Positions 25,070 through 33,377 of a DNA stretch of 64,000 nt are shown in pieces. The DNA is from Candidatus Firestoneibacteriota bacterium (lineage in GTDB: Bacteria; Oederibacteriota; D2-FULL-39-29; CAIOVX01), in the NCBI GenBank assembly GCA_903861835.1, contig CAIOVX010000060.1, positions 36,504-100,503 on the forward strand. Direction: 5' to 3'. A program made the position numbers and the translations under genes. The first letter of the stretch is position 1, and each line of letters begins with the position of its first letter. The notes below the pieces were generated by a model that worked only from the letters and a program-made list of their open reading frames with translations, was not told the origin of the DNA and searched no databases.

Positions 25070-26949
25070 TTTATGAGCCTTTCCCTTTTCGTGTTGTAAT
25101 AAGAAGCCAAATCCTCAGCTCCGCGCGCCGCCCGAACCCGCGCCGTTTCTTCCAGCAGCCCAGCCAGTCCCGCTTTTGCAGCGGCAATATCAGCCGCAGG
25201 AGGAAGTTTTTCCGCGACTCCGGCCGCCAAAAGCGCGTGGTTGTAATATTTCAGAGAAAGAGGTTTTTTTCCCGCCTTTTCTGCCAATTCACCAAGACTT
25301 ATCCAGGCAAAAACATAATTTGGCAGGAGCTTCAGGCATTCATCATACTGCTCCTCTGCTTCAGAGAAATAACCGTGTTCCAGGAAGAACTCGCCCTGCT
25401 CAAACCGCGCCTGCGCGTAAAGTTTTGTTATTATCGCGTCCGGCTCCGCTCTTTTTTCCCCGCCGCAGCTTTTCCAAAGCGCCTTTATGGCGGAAACATC
25501 CACCGAAACCTCTTTTACTTCCTTTGAATAAACCTTGAAAACAGGGCCGGCAGGAAGCAACCCGTATTTTTTGAAACCGGCCGCGCCATACGGATAATAG
25601 TTCAGATAGACATTCTGCCGCGGAAAATTTTTCTCTATGGTCTTCTCCATGTCTATGTTCAGCGAGGGTATAACGTAAACCGCTTTGTTCCTCCCATTCA
25701 CATACTGCTGATACCAGACGGAAAAGAGCGGCACATCGCCGTTCGCGAGCAGAACTGAGCCCTTATCAACCGACTTAAGAAGATTTGCGCCGTAATCAGA
25801 GAGCTGCCGGTCATTGCTTCTGTCAGCCTTGTTGAAATTGCCCGCGAGAAGCCAGTAGAAAACCACGAAGAGCAGGGCGACAACAGTCAAACCCTTCAGC
25901 CAGGGGTGCACAGTCTTGCCCTGCTCATGCAACTCAGTTACGGCTATACCGGCCCAAACTGCCAATATGATAAAAGACGCGAAATAGTAAGTGACGATGT
26001 TCTGCGGGTCAAGAATATTATAATTGACAAATATAAGCACATTCGAAAGAAAGGCCAGCAGCAGAAATAGCGCGAACTGCCGGTCCCGGCGGAAAAGCAA
26101 AAGAGCCCCGCAAGCCGAAAGAAAGAGTCCTACGGGAGTCAACTCAGACGCGAAGGTTACGATAACCTGCCGGTAAAACCTCAGCGGCAGGTCAAGAAGG
26201 CTTCCGGAAAACATGGCATACCGGTATTCTTTAGCGGTTATATGCGCTAGAAACCTTTGAAGATCCATCGGCCCGCCCCAGGTAAGCGGACCTCCCGCAC
26301 CTGCCCTAAGCGGCAAATAGGCGTAGAGCAGCAGCGGCAGGAACCCGGCAAGCGCCGCGAGAAAATAATCTTTCGCAGTAAAATAATTTTTACCGGCACG
26401 GAAATATAAGAGCGCCAGGCAAGGAAGAAAGAAAACGACAAGAGCAAGATGATGGGTCAGACCCAGCCCGAAGAAAAAAGCGATAAGATAGAGTCCTTTT
26501 TTCCCTCTCACCGTTGCCGTAAACACAAGGAGCGCCGAGAAAAAAGCATAAAGCGGATACTTTTCAGACATCGAAGAATAAGTCCAGAACGAAAGGGCGA
26601 ACGCAAGCAAGAGCGCGGAAAATAGCGCGCCCTGCGGAACACCTGTAAGTCTCAGAACAACAAGGAAAACGAAAAGAACCGAAAGAGCCCCGGAAAGCAG
26701 CGAAAACAGGGAATATCTTGCGCCTATCTCCCCTAGGGGTATGGCGGAAAATGCCTTTCCCGTAAGCATATACAGCGGGAATCCTGACGGGTGAGAAACA
26801 CCGAGCGTATAGGAAGCAGAGACCATATCACCGCTGTCGCGGAAGGAAACAGAAGGCGCGAGCGTAAGCAGGTAAACAGAAATAGCCAAAAGCAAGAGCA
26901 GGGCACCCACCGCCAGTTCAGATCTGCTGCTTTTTAAAACCTTAGTCAT
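25060..26949 (-). CDS. DUF2723 (TMEM260-like) polytopic membrane protein with C-terminal TPR
   Basis: The 629-aa protein starts at 26949, where AAGGGG lies about 8 nt upstream; an ATG at 26967 lacks a ribosome site. The N-terminal two thirds hold roughly ten hydrophobic segments. The DUF2723 signature is FRDSGDMVSASYTLGVSHP followed by SGFPLY, with an acidic residue in the first loop as in GT-C glycosyltransferases. Human TMEM260, a relative, is an O-mannosyltransferase. The last ~110 residues include a TPR pair (ARFEQGEFFLEHGYFSEAEEQY). It probably glycosylates an envelope protein or glycan. It overlaps the upstream GT9 gene by 8 bp. Confidence 0.78.
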   Translation of the reverse strand: MTKVLKSSRSELAVGALLLLLAISVYLLTLAPSVSFRDSGDMVSASYTLGVSHPSGFPLYMLTGKAFSAIPLGEIGARYSLFSLLSGALSVLFVFLVVLRLTGVPQGALFSALLLAFALSFWTYSSMSEKYPLYAFFSALLVFTATVRGKKGLYLIAFFFGLGLTHHLALVVFFLPCLALLYFRAGKNYFTAKDYFLAALAGFLPLLLYAYLPLRAGAGGPLTWGGPMDLQRFLAHITAKEYRYAMFSGSLLDLPLRFYRQVIVTFASELTPVGLFLSACGALLLFRRDRQFALFLLLAFLSNVLIFVNYNILDPQNIVTYYFASFIILAVWAGIAVTELHEQGKTVHPWLKGLTVVALLFVVFYWLLAGNFNKADRSNDRQLSDYGANLLKSVDKGSVLLANGDVPLFSVWYQQYVNGRNKAVYVIPSLNIDMEKTIEKNFPRQNVYLNYYPYGAAGFKKYGLLPAGPVFKVYSKEVKEVSVDVSAIKALWKSCGGEKRAEPDAIITKLYAQARFEQGEFFLEHGYFSEAEEQYDECLKLLPNYVFAWISLGELAEKAGKKPLSLKYYNHALLAAGVAEKLPPAADIAAAKAGLAGLLEETARVRAARGAEDLASYYNTKRERLIKWR

Positions 26950-27958
26950 TACGAGACCCCTTAGCATATTTATCGGTTACGACTTCCAGGATAGACTGAA
27001 CCGTTAACTTTTCAGCGCATTTGAACCCGCCGGTCCAGCATAACTTTTGTCCGTGAATGCCGCACGGCTTGCAGTAAGCCTCCGCGCTCAGAACCGTGTT
27101 CCTTCCGTAAGCCGGCGCGAAGCCGAATTGCGGGGAAGTCCCGCAGAAAAGCGCGATGACCGGAGTTCCGGACGCTGCGGCTATATGCATTGGCGCGGAG
27201 TCATTGGCTATAACAAAAGCACAGCGCGACATTTCGGAAGCTAACTCAAGGATTCCGGTCTCTCCTGCAAGATTTCTAACGCTCACGCCTGACAGCGCCG
27301 CAATCCGCTCCGCCGCGGGCACATCTTCTTTTCCGCCAAAGAGAGTAACGCCAAATCCCTGAACGGAAAGCTCTTTGATAAGCCGGGCGTAGTTTTCTTC
27401 AGGCCATCTTTTGGTAAAGTATCTGGCGCCGCAGGCTATTCCCGCGATACGCTCCTTTGCAACGGGCTTTTTTACATAAATGACAGGCCCATCACTCTCA
27501 TATTTTATTCCGAGCGAGCGAGCTGCCGCGAAATAATTTCCGATTACATTGTCCGCGCAGCCGCCGAATAAGTCCGGCAGGAAGTTGAAAGCGCCCCTGA
27601 AAAATGAATAGAGCACAAGCAGACGGCGCTTCAGCATATGCTTCTTATACCTTATAGTTTTGGTTGACGCGAGAACAGTTACAATGAAACTTCTCGGGTT
27701 AGCATGAAGATCAAGAATAAGGTCGAACTTTTTCTCCAGGGATTCCCCAAGAGCGCAAAGGTCCAGAAAACTCTTTTTATCCTGCTTGAGCGGTATTACC
27801 GAGGAAATATCTTTGCTGCCGGCAAAGACCTCGGTGTATTCTTCTTTTGTCAGTACGGAAATATCCGAATCCGGAAGCTGTTTCTTAATGGCCGCGGCAA
27901 GAGCCGTGACCATCACGACATCTCCAAGCGAGCTGAACCGAATCAGCAATATCCTCAT
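26942..27958 (-). CDS. Glycosyltransferase family 9 (heptosyltransferase-like)
   Basis: The 338-aa protein opens with ILLIRFSSLGDVVMVTALAAAIKKQLPD, here seen as LIRFSSLGDVV, the GT9 N-terminal signature. The middle DLILDLHANPRSF and the C-terminal VIANDSAPMHIAAASGTPVIALFCGTSPQFGF pattern (NDSAPMHIAAASGTP) bind ADP-heptose. A Cys-rich AYCKPCGIHGQKLCW segment closes the protein. It should add heptose or a similar sugar to LPS core. It lies directly upstream of, and overlaps, the DUF2723 gene. Confidence 0.87.
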   Translation of the reverse strand: MRILLIRFSSLGDVVMVTALAAAIKKQLPDSDISVLTKEEYTEVFAGSKDISSVIPLKQDKKSFLDLCALGESLEKKFDLILDLHANPRSFIVTVLASTKTIRYKKHMLKRRLLVLYSFFRGAFNFLPDLFGGCADNVIGNYFAAARSLGIKYESDGPVIYVKKPVAKERIAGIACGARYFTKRWPEENYARLIKELSVQGFGVTLFGGKEDVPAAERIAALSGVSVRNLAGETGILELASEMSRCAFVIANDSAPMHIAAASGTPVIALFCGTSPQFGFAPAYGRNTVLSAEAYCKPCGIHGQKLCWTGGFKCAEKLTVQSILEVVTDKYAKGSRND

Positions 27959-27984
27959 AACACTCCTAAAAAACTAAAAGATTT

Positions 27985-28092
27985 GTTTGATTACACATCA
28001 AAAAAACCAAAGTCTTTGGTTGATTACACCGATAAGTGCATTGGTCTATCGGTGGCATCGATTCTTTTCATCGGTGTCATCAAACTTATTCT
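27985..28092. repeat. Near-palindromic repeat region between two GT9 genes
   Basis: GTTTGATTACAC near 27985 is mirrored by GTGTCATCAAAC ending near 28085, and GATTACACCGAT at 28022-28033 by ATCGGTGTCATC near 28070-28081. The unit is related to the GATTACGCAGATT element at 24364. Confidence 0.6.
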
Positions 28093-28094
28093 GC

Positions 28095-29204
28095 TTAAAG
28101 CACTGCTTGTCTTGTGAATTCGGCATACGCAGCGGCCGGAGTAATGTTTCCTATTATTCCCTGTGAATCCCATACCGAGAAATGTCCCTCGCCGGGCGGA
28201 TTCCAGAGCGCGGGGCTGCCCTTTCCGAAGACAGCGAAAGTATTCACGCCAAGCGCCGCCGCAACATGAAGCACCCCTGTATCATTGCAGACAAAGAGCG
28301 AGCATTTTTTCATAAAAGCCGCCGCGGAAAACAATGGAACAGGATTCAAAACCGTATAGCCCTGTTTTAGCCCTGAAACCAGTTCAGCTTTTAGCTTTTC
28401 CTCTCCCGGGCCGTAAAATACGAGGACTTTCGCCTTGCGGTTCTCCGTTATAAGGTTAATCAGTGAGGCGAAATTGCCTGCTCCCCAGCGGTTCTCGATC
28501 TTTCCCGCGCCGGGATGAACCCCGATGAGAACCTCAGCCGGAAGAATTCCTTTTGCGGCAAGCCAGCCGGCGGCCCTTTCCAGCTCTTCCTCTTTCACGG
28601 AAAAAGAATAGGATTTGTCAGTCACTCCGGATATTCCGAGAGGTTTCAGGTAATCGAGGTTTATCTCAACCTGAGGGCGCCCTGCCTTCTTAATTTTCAG
28701 GTAGACATTGAAGAATATCGCGCCGTTCCCGTAGAAAACATCCTCGGTTTCGCCCCCTATCTTGACCCTGGCGCCAGAGAGAAAGGCAATTACCGCGGAG
28801 GTAAGCGAGAAGGAAACCGTGCAGGGAACTATAGCCGCGTCAAATCTTTGACTCCGAAGCTTCAATATCAGGCCGATAAAATAGAAAGGATTGCGAAGAG
28901 CCCTTTTGGAATCATAGTGGACCACTTCGTCAATGAACGGGATGCCCCGCGCAACCGGCAGGTTCGCCTTCGCCGCGACGCAGACAACCTTTGCGCCTGG
29001 GAATTTTTCCTTTAGCGCCCTAAACATCGGCGAAGAAATCAGCATATCCCCCAGCTCGTTATGCTGGCGGACTACAAGCACGGATTTTAAGGAACTGAAA
29101 TCGAGTTTTTCCGCATCAAGCTTTTTTGCCCTGATAAAAAAGAAGAGCACGCGCTCAAAGAGCGCCCTCGCCTTCCACTCTATTTCCCTCAGCGTTTTTT
29201 TCAC
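28095..29204 (-). CDS. Glycosyltransferase family 9 (heptosyltransferase-like) with N-terminal extension
   Basis: The 369-aa protein is GT9-like. After a 40-residue basic and hydrophobic leader (VLFFFIRAKK) comes VLVVRQHNELGDMLISSPMFRALKEKFPG, of which RQHNELGDMLISSP is typical. The C-terminal domain has IGVHPGAGKIENRW and CSLFVCNDTGVLHVAAALGVNTFAVFG. The last 30 residues (GSPALWNPPGEGHF) match the family's end loop. It probably adds heptose or another sugar to LPS core or a related glycolipid. It is separated from the next GT9 gene by a 135-bp palindromic repeat region. Confidence 0.85.
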   Translation of the reverse strand: MKKTLREIEWKARALFERVLFFFIRAKKLDAEKLDFSSLKSVLVVRQHNELGDMLISSPMFRALKEKFPGAKVVCVAAKANLPVARGIPFIDEVVHYDSKRALRNPFYFIGLILKLRSQRFDAAIVPCTVSFSLTSAVIAFLSGARVKIGGETEDVFYGNGAIFFNVYLKIKKAGRPQVEINLDYLKPLGISGVTDKSYSFSVKEEELERAAGWLAAKGILPAEVLIGVHPGAGKIENRWGAGNFASLINLITENRKAKVLVFYGPGEEKLKAELVSGLKQGYTVLNPVPLFSAAAFMKKCSLFVCNDTGVLHVAAALGVNTFAVFGKGSPALWNPPGEGHFSVWDSQGIIGNITPAAAYAEFTRQAVL

Positions 29205-29450
29205 TTGCCGTCCTCTGTCCTCAGTCCACTGTCCTCTGGCTTACGTCCTCTGCTCTACTGCGCATCTGCACATCCGCTCTTCCGCGCATCAAATCCTCTC
29301 CCCTCGATGCACCTTGGCGAATCGACATGGTCGATTCACTCCATAAGATTAAGCAAAATTGTCAAAGCCATTGTGCATCAGTTCCTTCCATCCAGCGTCC
29401 AACCATCTAACCCTCTGACCCTCCAACCTTCTGCCTTCCGTCCCCTTTGT
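29205..29450. repeat. CT-rich degenerate tandem repeat blocks
   Basis: Two CT-rich blocks (about 29205-29290 and 29390-29450) share units and two identical segments with 21400-21438. Between them is about 100 bp without recognisable features. The 302-bp gap 29205-29507 holds only this and the following 9-bp array; I see no gene. Confidence 0.65.
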
Positions 29451-29458
29451 TTATGTTT

Positions 29459-29503
29459 ACGTTATGAACGTTAAGAACGTTAAGAACGTTACAAACGTTA
29501 CGA
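29459..29503 (+). repeat. Array of five 9-bp ACGTTANRA units
   Basis: Units are ACGTTATGA, ACGTTAAGA twice, ACGTTACAA and ACGTTACGA. The array ends 4 bp from the stop codon of the lpxL-like gene, at the end of the long operon. Confidence 0.85.
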
Positions 29504-29507
29504 ACCA

Positions 29508-30404
29508 TTATTTAATAAAATCCTCCGGGCGTGACTTCCACCTATTATGCACCCAGAACCAGAGCGGAGGATATTTTCTGACATAGCTTTCCAGCATTGA
29601 AGCCCACTTCTGGGTATTGGCCTTGACATCCGCTTCAAAATCGCCCGTTGAATCAAGCTCTAGCGCCTTTTCAATAACCGCCGTGTGCGTGCCGTCGGAA
29701 TTCCTTACCATAAAGGTCATAAGCAGCTGGGCCCCGGTCTTCATCGCGAGTAACGCGGGACCTTTCTTTGTGCCCGCAAGCCGGCCAAAAATATCCACGA
29801 ATACCCCGTCAAACGCGGCGTCCTGGTCGGCAAGCAGCCCTACGCCTTCATTTTTTTTGAGTGTCCTGAGAATCTCTTTTACGGAGTCTCCGGTGTAAAC
29901 TACTCTTAGCCCGTTAAGGGAGCGATACTTGTTTATCAGGCGATCCGTGAACGGATTAGACTGCGGGAAGGCAACTGCCATGCAGGGTATCAGTTTCGGA
30001 AAAATAACTCCGGAAAGTTCCCAATTGCCGAAATGGGGAATAATCATGATAACACCTTTACCCTTCGCCCTTGCCTGCTCAAGGGATTCCTTTCCTTCAA
30101 CCTTCAAAAAGCCTTCATACTTCTTTCCTTTTATAGCCGGAATGTACAGGAATTCCATTAGGGACATACCCATGTTCTCAAACAGGGCGTCCATATACGC
30201 TTCTATCTCTGCGGAGTTCTTGTCCGGAAAAGAAATCTTCATGTTCTGCCGCGCAAGCTCTGTATGCTTTTTGTCAATTTTCTTGAGCAGCCTGCCGAGC
30301 GACCTTCCAAGCCCCTGCGCCGTCTTTAACGGAAGTCTTCTTACGGCGAACCCCGCCGCGGCCACCGCAAGAAACTGTATGAACTGCCCAGTTCTTTTCA
30401 TCAT
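29508..30404 (-). CDS. lpxL: Lipid A biosynthesis lauroyl/myristoyl acyltransferase family (LpxL/LpxM-like)
   Basis: The 298-aa protein adds a secondary acyl chain to Kdo-lipid A or a similar acceptor at the inner membrane. The family motif HFGNWE (His-x4-Glu) is at about residue 125-130 within IIPHFGNWELSG. VGLLADQDA and FVDIFGRLAGTKKGPALLA follow, then the late WFWVHNRWKSRP end. One N-terminal hydrophobic anchor is seen. The ATG overlaps the lpxK stop (ATGA). It is the last gene of the 17-gene run and sits behind lpxK and waaA, as expected for late lipid A steps. LpxL and LpxM cannot be told apart by eye. Confidence 0.88.
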   Translation of the reverse strand: MMKRTGQFIQFLAVAAAGFAVRRLPLKTAQGLGRSLGRLLKKIDKKHTELARQNMKISFPDKNSAEIEAYMDALFENMGMSLMEFLYIPAIKGKKYEGFLKVEGKESLEQARAKGKGVIMIIPHFGNWELSGVIFPKLIPCMAVAFPQSNPFTDRLINKYRSLNGLRVVYTGDSVKEILRTLKKNEGVGLLADQDAAFDGVFVDIFGRLAGTKKGPALLAMKTGAQLLMTFMVRNSDGTHTAVIEKALELDSTGDFEADVKANTQKWASMLESYVRKYPPLWFWVHNRWKSRPEDFIK

Positions 30405-31441
30405 CCGTTTAGCCTCGCGCGCAGCTCCGCTTCCCCGGAAACAAGCTTGACGCGTACCGGGAGAACATAGGCCGGAAGTTTTGTTTCAGGAAGGAGCCTG
30501 TTAATAAGTTTAACCGCGTCCTTCTCGGTGGTGATTATCATGTCGCAGGAAGAAGCAAGCCGGTCAATCTTCCTGATGTCCGCTGCGGAATAATAGTGAT
30601 GGTCCAGAAACCGCACCGGAACGAGCTCTTTCGGTCCAAAACCCGAGAGAAGCTTTTCAAAATATTCCGGGCTGCCGACACCCGAGAGCGCCGCTACTCT
30701 CTTTCCGGAGATTTCTTCAAGGCGGAGTTTCTGCGAATTATCCCTGATGTTTACCGGAAAATCCGGCGCGTACCTGCTCTTTACGATGAGCGCCCCGGGA
30801 TTCAAACGCCTTACCTCGGCTTCAAGTTCCGTTGTCTCAGCGGCATCGCACTTGGAAAGAATTATTACATCCGCGGCCAAAAGAGCAGATTTCGGTTCCC
30901 TGAGTATTCCCGACGGGAAAAGCCTGCCATTGCCGAAAGGATTCATTGAGTCAACCAGCACTATATCCAGGTCCCTTGCCAGCGCAACGCGGCGCTGGAA
31001 ACCGTCATCCAAAATCAGAGTTTTAGCCGAGTATTTCTCAACTGCGGCAAGTCCCGCCGCAAACCGGTCTTTTGAGACCACCACAGGAACGCCGGAAAGC
31101 TCTGAGGCCAAAAGGAAAGGCTCGTCTCCGAGAACTTCCGGGCTCATCTCTTCTTTTGAAAATATTATTTTCCGCGCGTTCTTTCTCGCGTAGCCCCTCG
31201 TTATCACCGCAAGGTTTTTATCTTTCAAGACTCCCGCGAGATAAAGGACATGCGGTGTTTTTCCAGTCCCTCCGAGCGTGATATTCCCCACGCTTATAAC
31301 TTTTGCCGGGAGTTGTCTTTTCTTAAGAAGAGAGACTGCAAAGAGCAGCTCTTTGCTTTTCAGAGCAGCCAAATATAGCAGCGAGACAGGGAAAAGCAGG
31401 TAAAGCAACGCCTTTATGAAGTATGCCCGCGAGCTTTTCAA
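30401..31441 (-). CDS. lpxK: Tetraacyldisaccharide 4'-kinase
   Basis: LpxK phosphorylates the 4' position of the lipid A disaccharide. The 346-aa protein has an N-terminal membrane helix (~11-27), SVGNITLGGTGKTPHVLYL with the P-loop at residues 57-62, and VITRGYARK. The LGDEPFLLA, LILDDGFQRR and SMNPFGNGRLFPSGILREP motifs follow, all typical of the family. TTEKDAVKL occurs near the C-terminus. It overlaps waaA and lpxL by 4 bp each, making the order waaA-lpxK-lpxL a tightly coupled lipid A block. Confidence 0.95.
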   Translation of the reverse strand: MKSSRAYFIKALLYLLFPVSLLYLAALKSKELLFAVSLLKKRQLPAKVISVGNITLGGTGKTPHVLYLAGVLKDKNLAVITRGYARKNARKIIFSKEEMSPEVLGDEPFLLASELSGVPVVVSKDRFAAGLAAVEKYSAKTLILDDGFQRRVALARDLDIVLVDSMNPFGNGRLFPSGILREPKSALLAADVIILSKCDAAETTELEAEVRRLNPGALIVKSRYAPDFPVNIRDNSQKLRLEEISGKRVAALSGVGSPEYFEKLLSGFGPKELVPVRFLDHHYYSAADIRKIDRLASSCDMIITTEKDAVKLINRLLPETKLPAYVLPVRVKLVSGEAELRARLNG

Positions 31442-32712
31442 TTCAGCACCTTTTTTATCATGTTGATATTATTGTTCAGCGGCCCTTCCCTGGAAGCGAT
31501 GTAAGCGAAAGCCTGCTCTGCGGCGTACCCCGGCGGAAGTTTAAGTTCTGCAAGGAGTGCTCTGCCGAGCGCCGCCCCGTCAGGCGTTTCAACCCCAAGG
31601 CCTGCCTTAATGAGCGAGCCGGCTATTTCCCTGAAATTTTCCGTGTATTTGCCGAAGAAAGCGCGCCTGCCAAGATAGAGGGGCTCCAGCAGGTTATGCC
31701 CCCCAATATCAGCGAGGCTTCCTCCGACAAACGCTCCGCCGCAGAGTTCATAAGCCGCAGCAAGCTCTCCCATCGTATCCAGAAGTACAACATCCGCCGG
31801 CTTACCGCCTTTCAGAGATGACCTTTTCACAACTTTAAAACCGGAGGCCCTGAAAAGTTCCTCAAAAGCCGCCGTCTCCTGCATAAAACGCGGAGCAACG
31901 ATAAAAGTTACCTCCGGAATTTCTTTTCTTACAACAAACATAGCGCCAAGCAACTCGCCGCTTTCGTTTGCGTGCACGCTTCCGGCCACCACCACTTTAT
32001 TCTTCAGATAGTGCGCAAGATCGCTCTTCAGCCATGAGGAACTTACCGGATCTGTCAGAAAAACTTCAAACTTCAGGTCTCCAGTAACAGAAGCTCTGCC
32101 GTTTTCAGGAAGCAGCCTTTTTAGCCTTTCCAGATCTTCTGCCCCCCGCATTCCGAAAGCGTCAACCTGCCCGAGCACGCCTCTCATAAATTTCTTAACG
32201 AAAAGGTAGCGGCCGAATTTCTTATCAGAGAACCTGCCGTTCACGACTGCAATTTTTCCGCCGGATCTTTTTACGGAATAAAAGAGAGACGGCCAGAACT
32301 CTGTCTCGGCCGCAATCAGGAGCACAGGGCGTATCATTTTAACGACAGGAGCTGCCAGAAATATAATATCGAGTGGCATGTAAACTTTGTGCAGCTCCGG
32401 GGCAAATTTCTCCAGCATCTTCTTGCCGTTAAGCGTGGTCACAGAAAACACGATATTCATCTCGGGGTAGCAGGCTTTCAACTTTCTTGCGAGCGGGATC
32501 AAACACTTGCATTCCCCTGAAGAAGCGGCATGGAGCCAGATATTGGGCCGTTTGGAAATAAAGGCTTTAAGGTCGGCCGGATAGATTCCGAGCCGCTGAA
32601 AAAAACCGTCTCTGACCCGTTCCGAAAAAACGCAGAGCAAAATAACCGGCAGCGCGGAAACTGCCGCTACAAGACACAGGAGAATGTTGTAAAATACCAG
32701 GTCTAACGGCAT
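31438..32712 (-). CDS. waaA: 3-deoxy-D-manno-octulosonic acid (Kdo) transferase
   Basis: WaaA transfers Kdo from CMP-Kdo to lipid IVA. The 424-aa protein has an N-terminal membrane helix (~8-28) and IWLHAASSGECKCLIPLARKL with the catalytic Glu67. MYMPLDI-like KVYMPLDI, the GGKIAVVNGRFSDKKF stretch and VAGSVHANESGELL follow. The late GGSLADIGGHNLLEPLYLGR motif binds the nucleotide sugar. Order and length are standard for KdtA. It overlaps the DUF374 gene by 10 bp and lpxK by 4 bp. Confidence 0.95.
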   Translation of the reverse strand: MPLDLVFYNILLCLVAAVSALPVILLCVFSERVRDGFFQRLGIYPADLKAFISKRPNIWLHAASSGECKCLIPLARKLKACYPEMNIVFSVTTLNGKKMLEKFAPELHKVYMPLDIIFLAAPVVKMIRPVLLIAAETEFWPSLFYSVKRSGGKIAVVNGRFSDKKFGRYLFVKKFMRGVLGQVDAFGMRGAEDLERLKRLLPENGRASVTGDLKFEVFLTDPVSSSWLKSDLAHYLKNKVVVAGSVHANESGELLGAMFVVRKEIPEVTFIVAPRFMQETAAFEELFRASGFKVVKRSSLKGGKPADVVLLDTMGELAAAYELCGGAFVGGSLADIGGHNLLEPLYLGRRAFFGKYTENFREIAGSLIKAGLGVETPDGAALGRALLAELKLPPGYAAEQAFAYIASREGPLNNNINMIKKVLN

Positions 32713-33350
32713 AGCTTTCCGGCTTCCAGCGCCACTCTGTCCATTTCAGCCTGGAGCTCCATTCTTTTCTCCTCCAGCAGCGCTTCGTCAGCGTCAGCCG
32801 GCACGACAATAGGATTTCCCCAGAAGAAAACTCCGCGGGAAAAAGGCAGCGGGATTATGAAATTATCCCAGCTTTTCAGTACAATCTTTCTTGAGGCGTC
32901 AAATCCAAATGGATAAATAGGCGCGCCGGATATCTTCGCGAGAGCAATTGCCCCTCCTTTGACCTCTTCCCTCGGACCCTTCGGTCCGTCAGGGGTAATT
33001 GCCGCGTCATGCTCTTCAGCCAGACCGCGTTTCAGGAGAATAAGCGCTTTTACTCCTTCTCTCGAAGAGGAACCGCGCACCGTCCCGTAGCCAAGTTTGT
33101 TCATCACCCTGCTGATATATTCTCCGTCCCTGCCCATGCTGACCAGGCAGTTTATGCCGGTGTTCCTGTAATAATAGACGGACATAAGAATGCGGCTGTG
33201 CCAGAACGCGTAGATTGCGCGTCCGGACTTTCTGTTTCTCGGCGAGAATTCGCGGTTGCCCGACTCGGTTATCCTCATAGTAGAACCAAGAATAATGGTC
33301 AATACCCTTACCAGAAACGGCAATATTGACATCAACAACTTTTTTTTCAA
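32703..33350 (-). CDS. DUF374-family lysophospholipid acyltransferase-like protein
   Basis: The 215-aa protein carries the DUF374 pattern: IYAFWHSRILMS near residue 47-58, LVSMGRDGEYISRVMNKLGYGTVRGSSSREG (of which SMGRDGEYI is diagnostic) and ITPDGPKGPREEVKGGAIALA. Members are membrane-associated acyltransferases of the LPLAT group. In Gram-negative genomes they often lie beside Kdo transferase, where they are thought to acylate a lipid A precursor or an ornithine/phospholipid. The location immediately before waaA-lpxK-lpxL supports an envelope-lipid role; the exact acceptor is unknown. Confidence 0.82.
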   Translation of the reverse strand: MKKKLLMSILPFLVRVLTIILGSTMRITESGNREFSPRNRKSGRAIYAFWHSRILMSVYYYRNTGINCLVSMGRDGEYISRVMNKLGYGTVRGSSSREGVKALILLKRGLAEEHDAAITPDGPKGPREEVKGGAIALAKISGAPIYPFGFDASRKIVLKSWDNFIIPLPFSRGVFFWGNPIVVPADADEALLEEKRMELQAEMDRVALEAGKLCR

Positions 33351-33377
33351 TTTTTTATCCCGTCTTGAGCCGCGTTT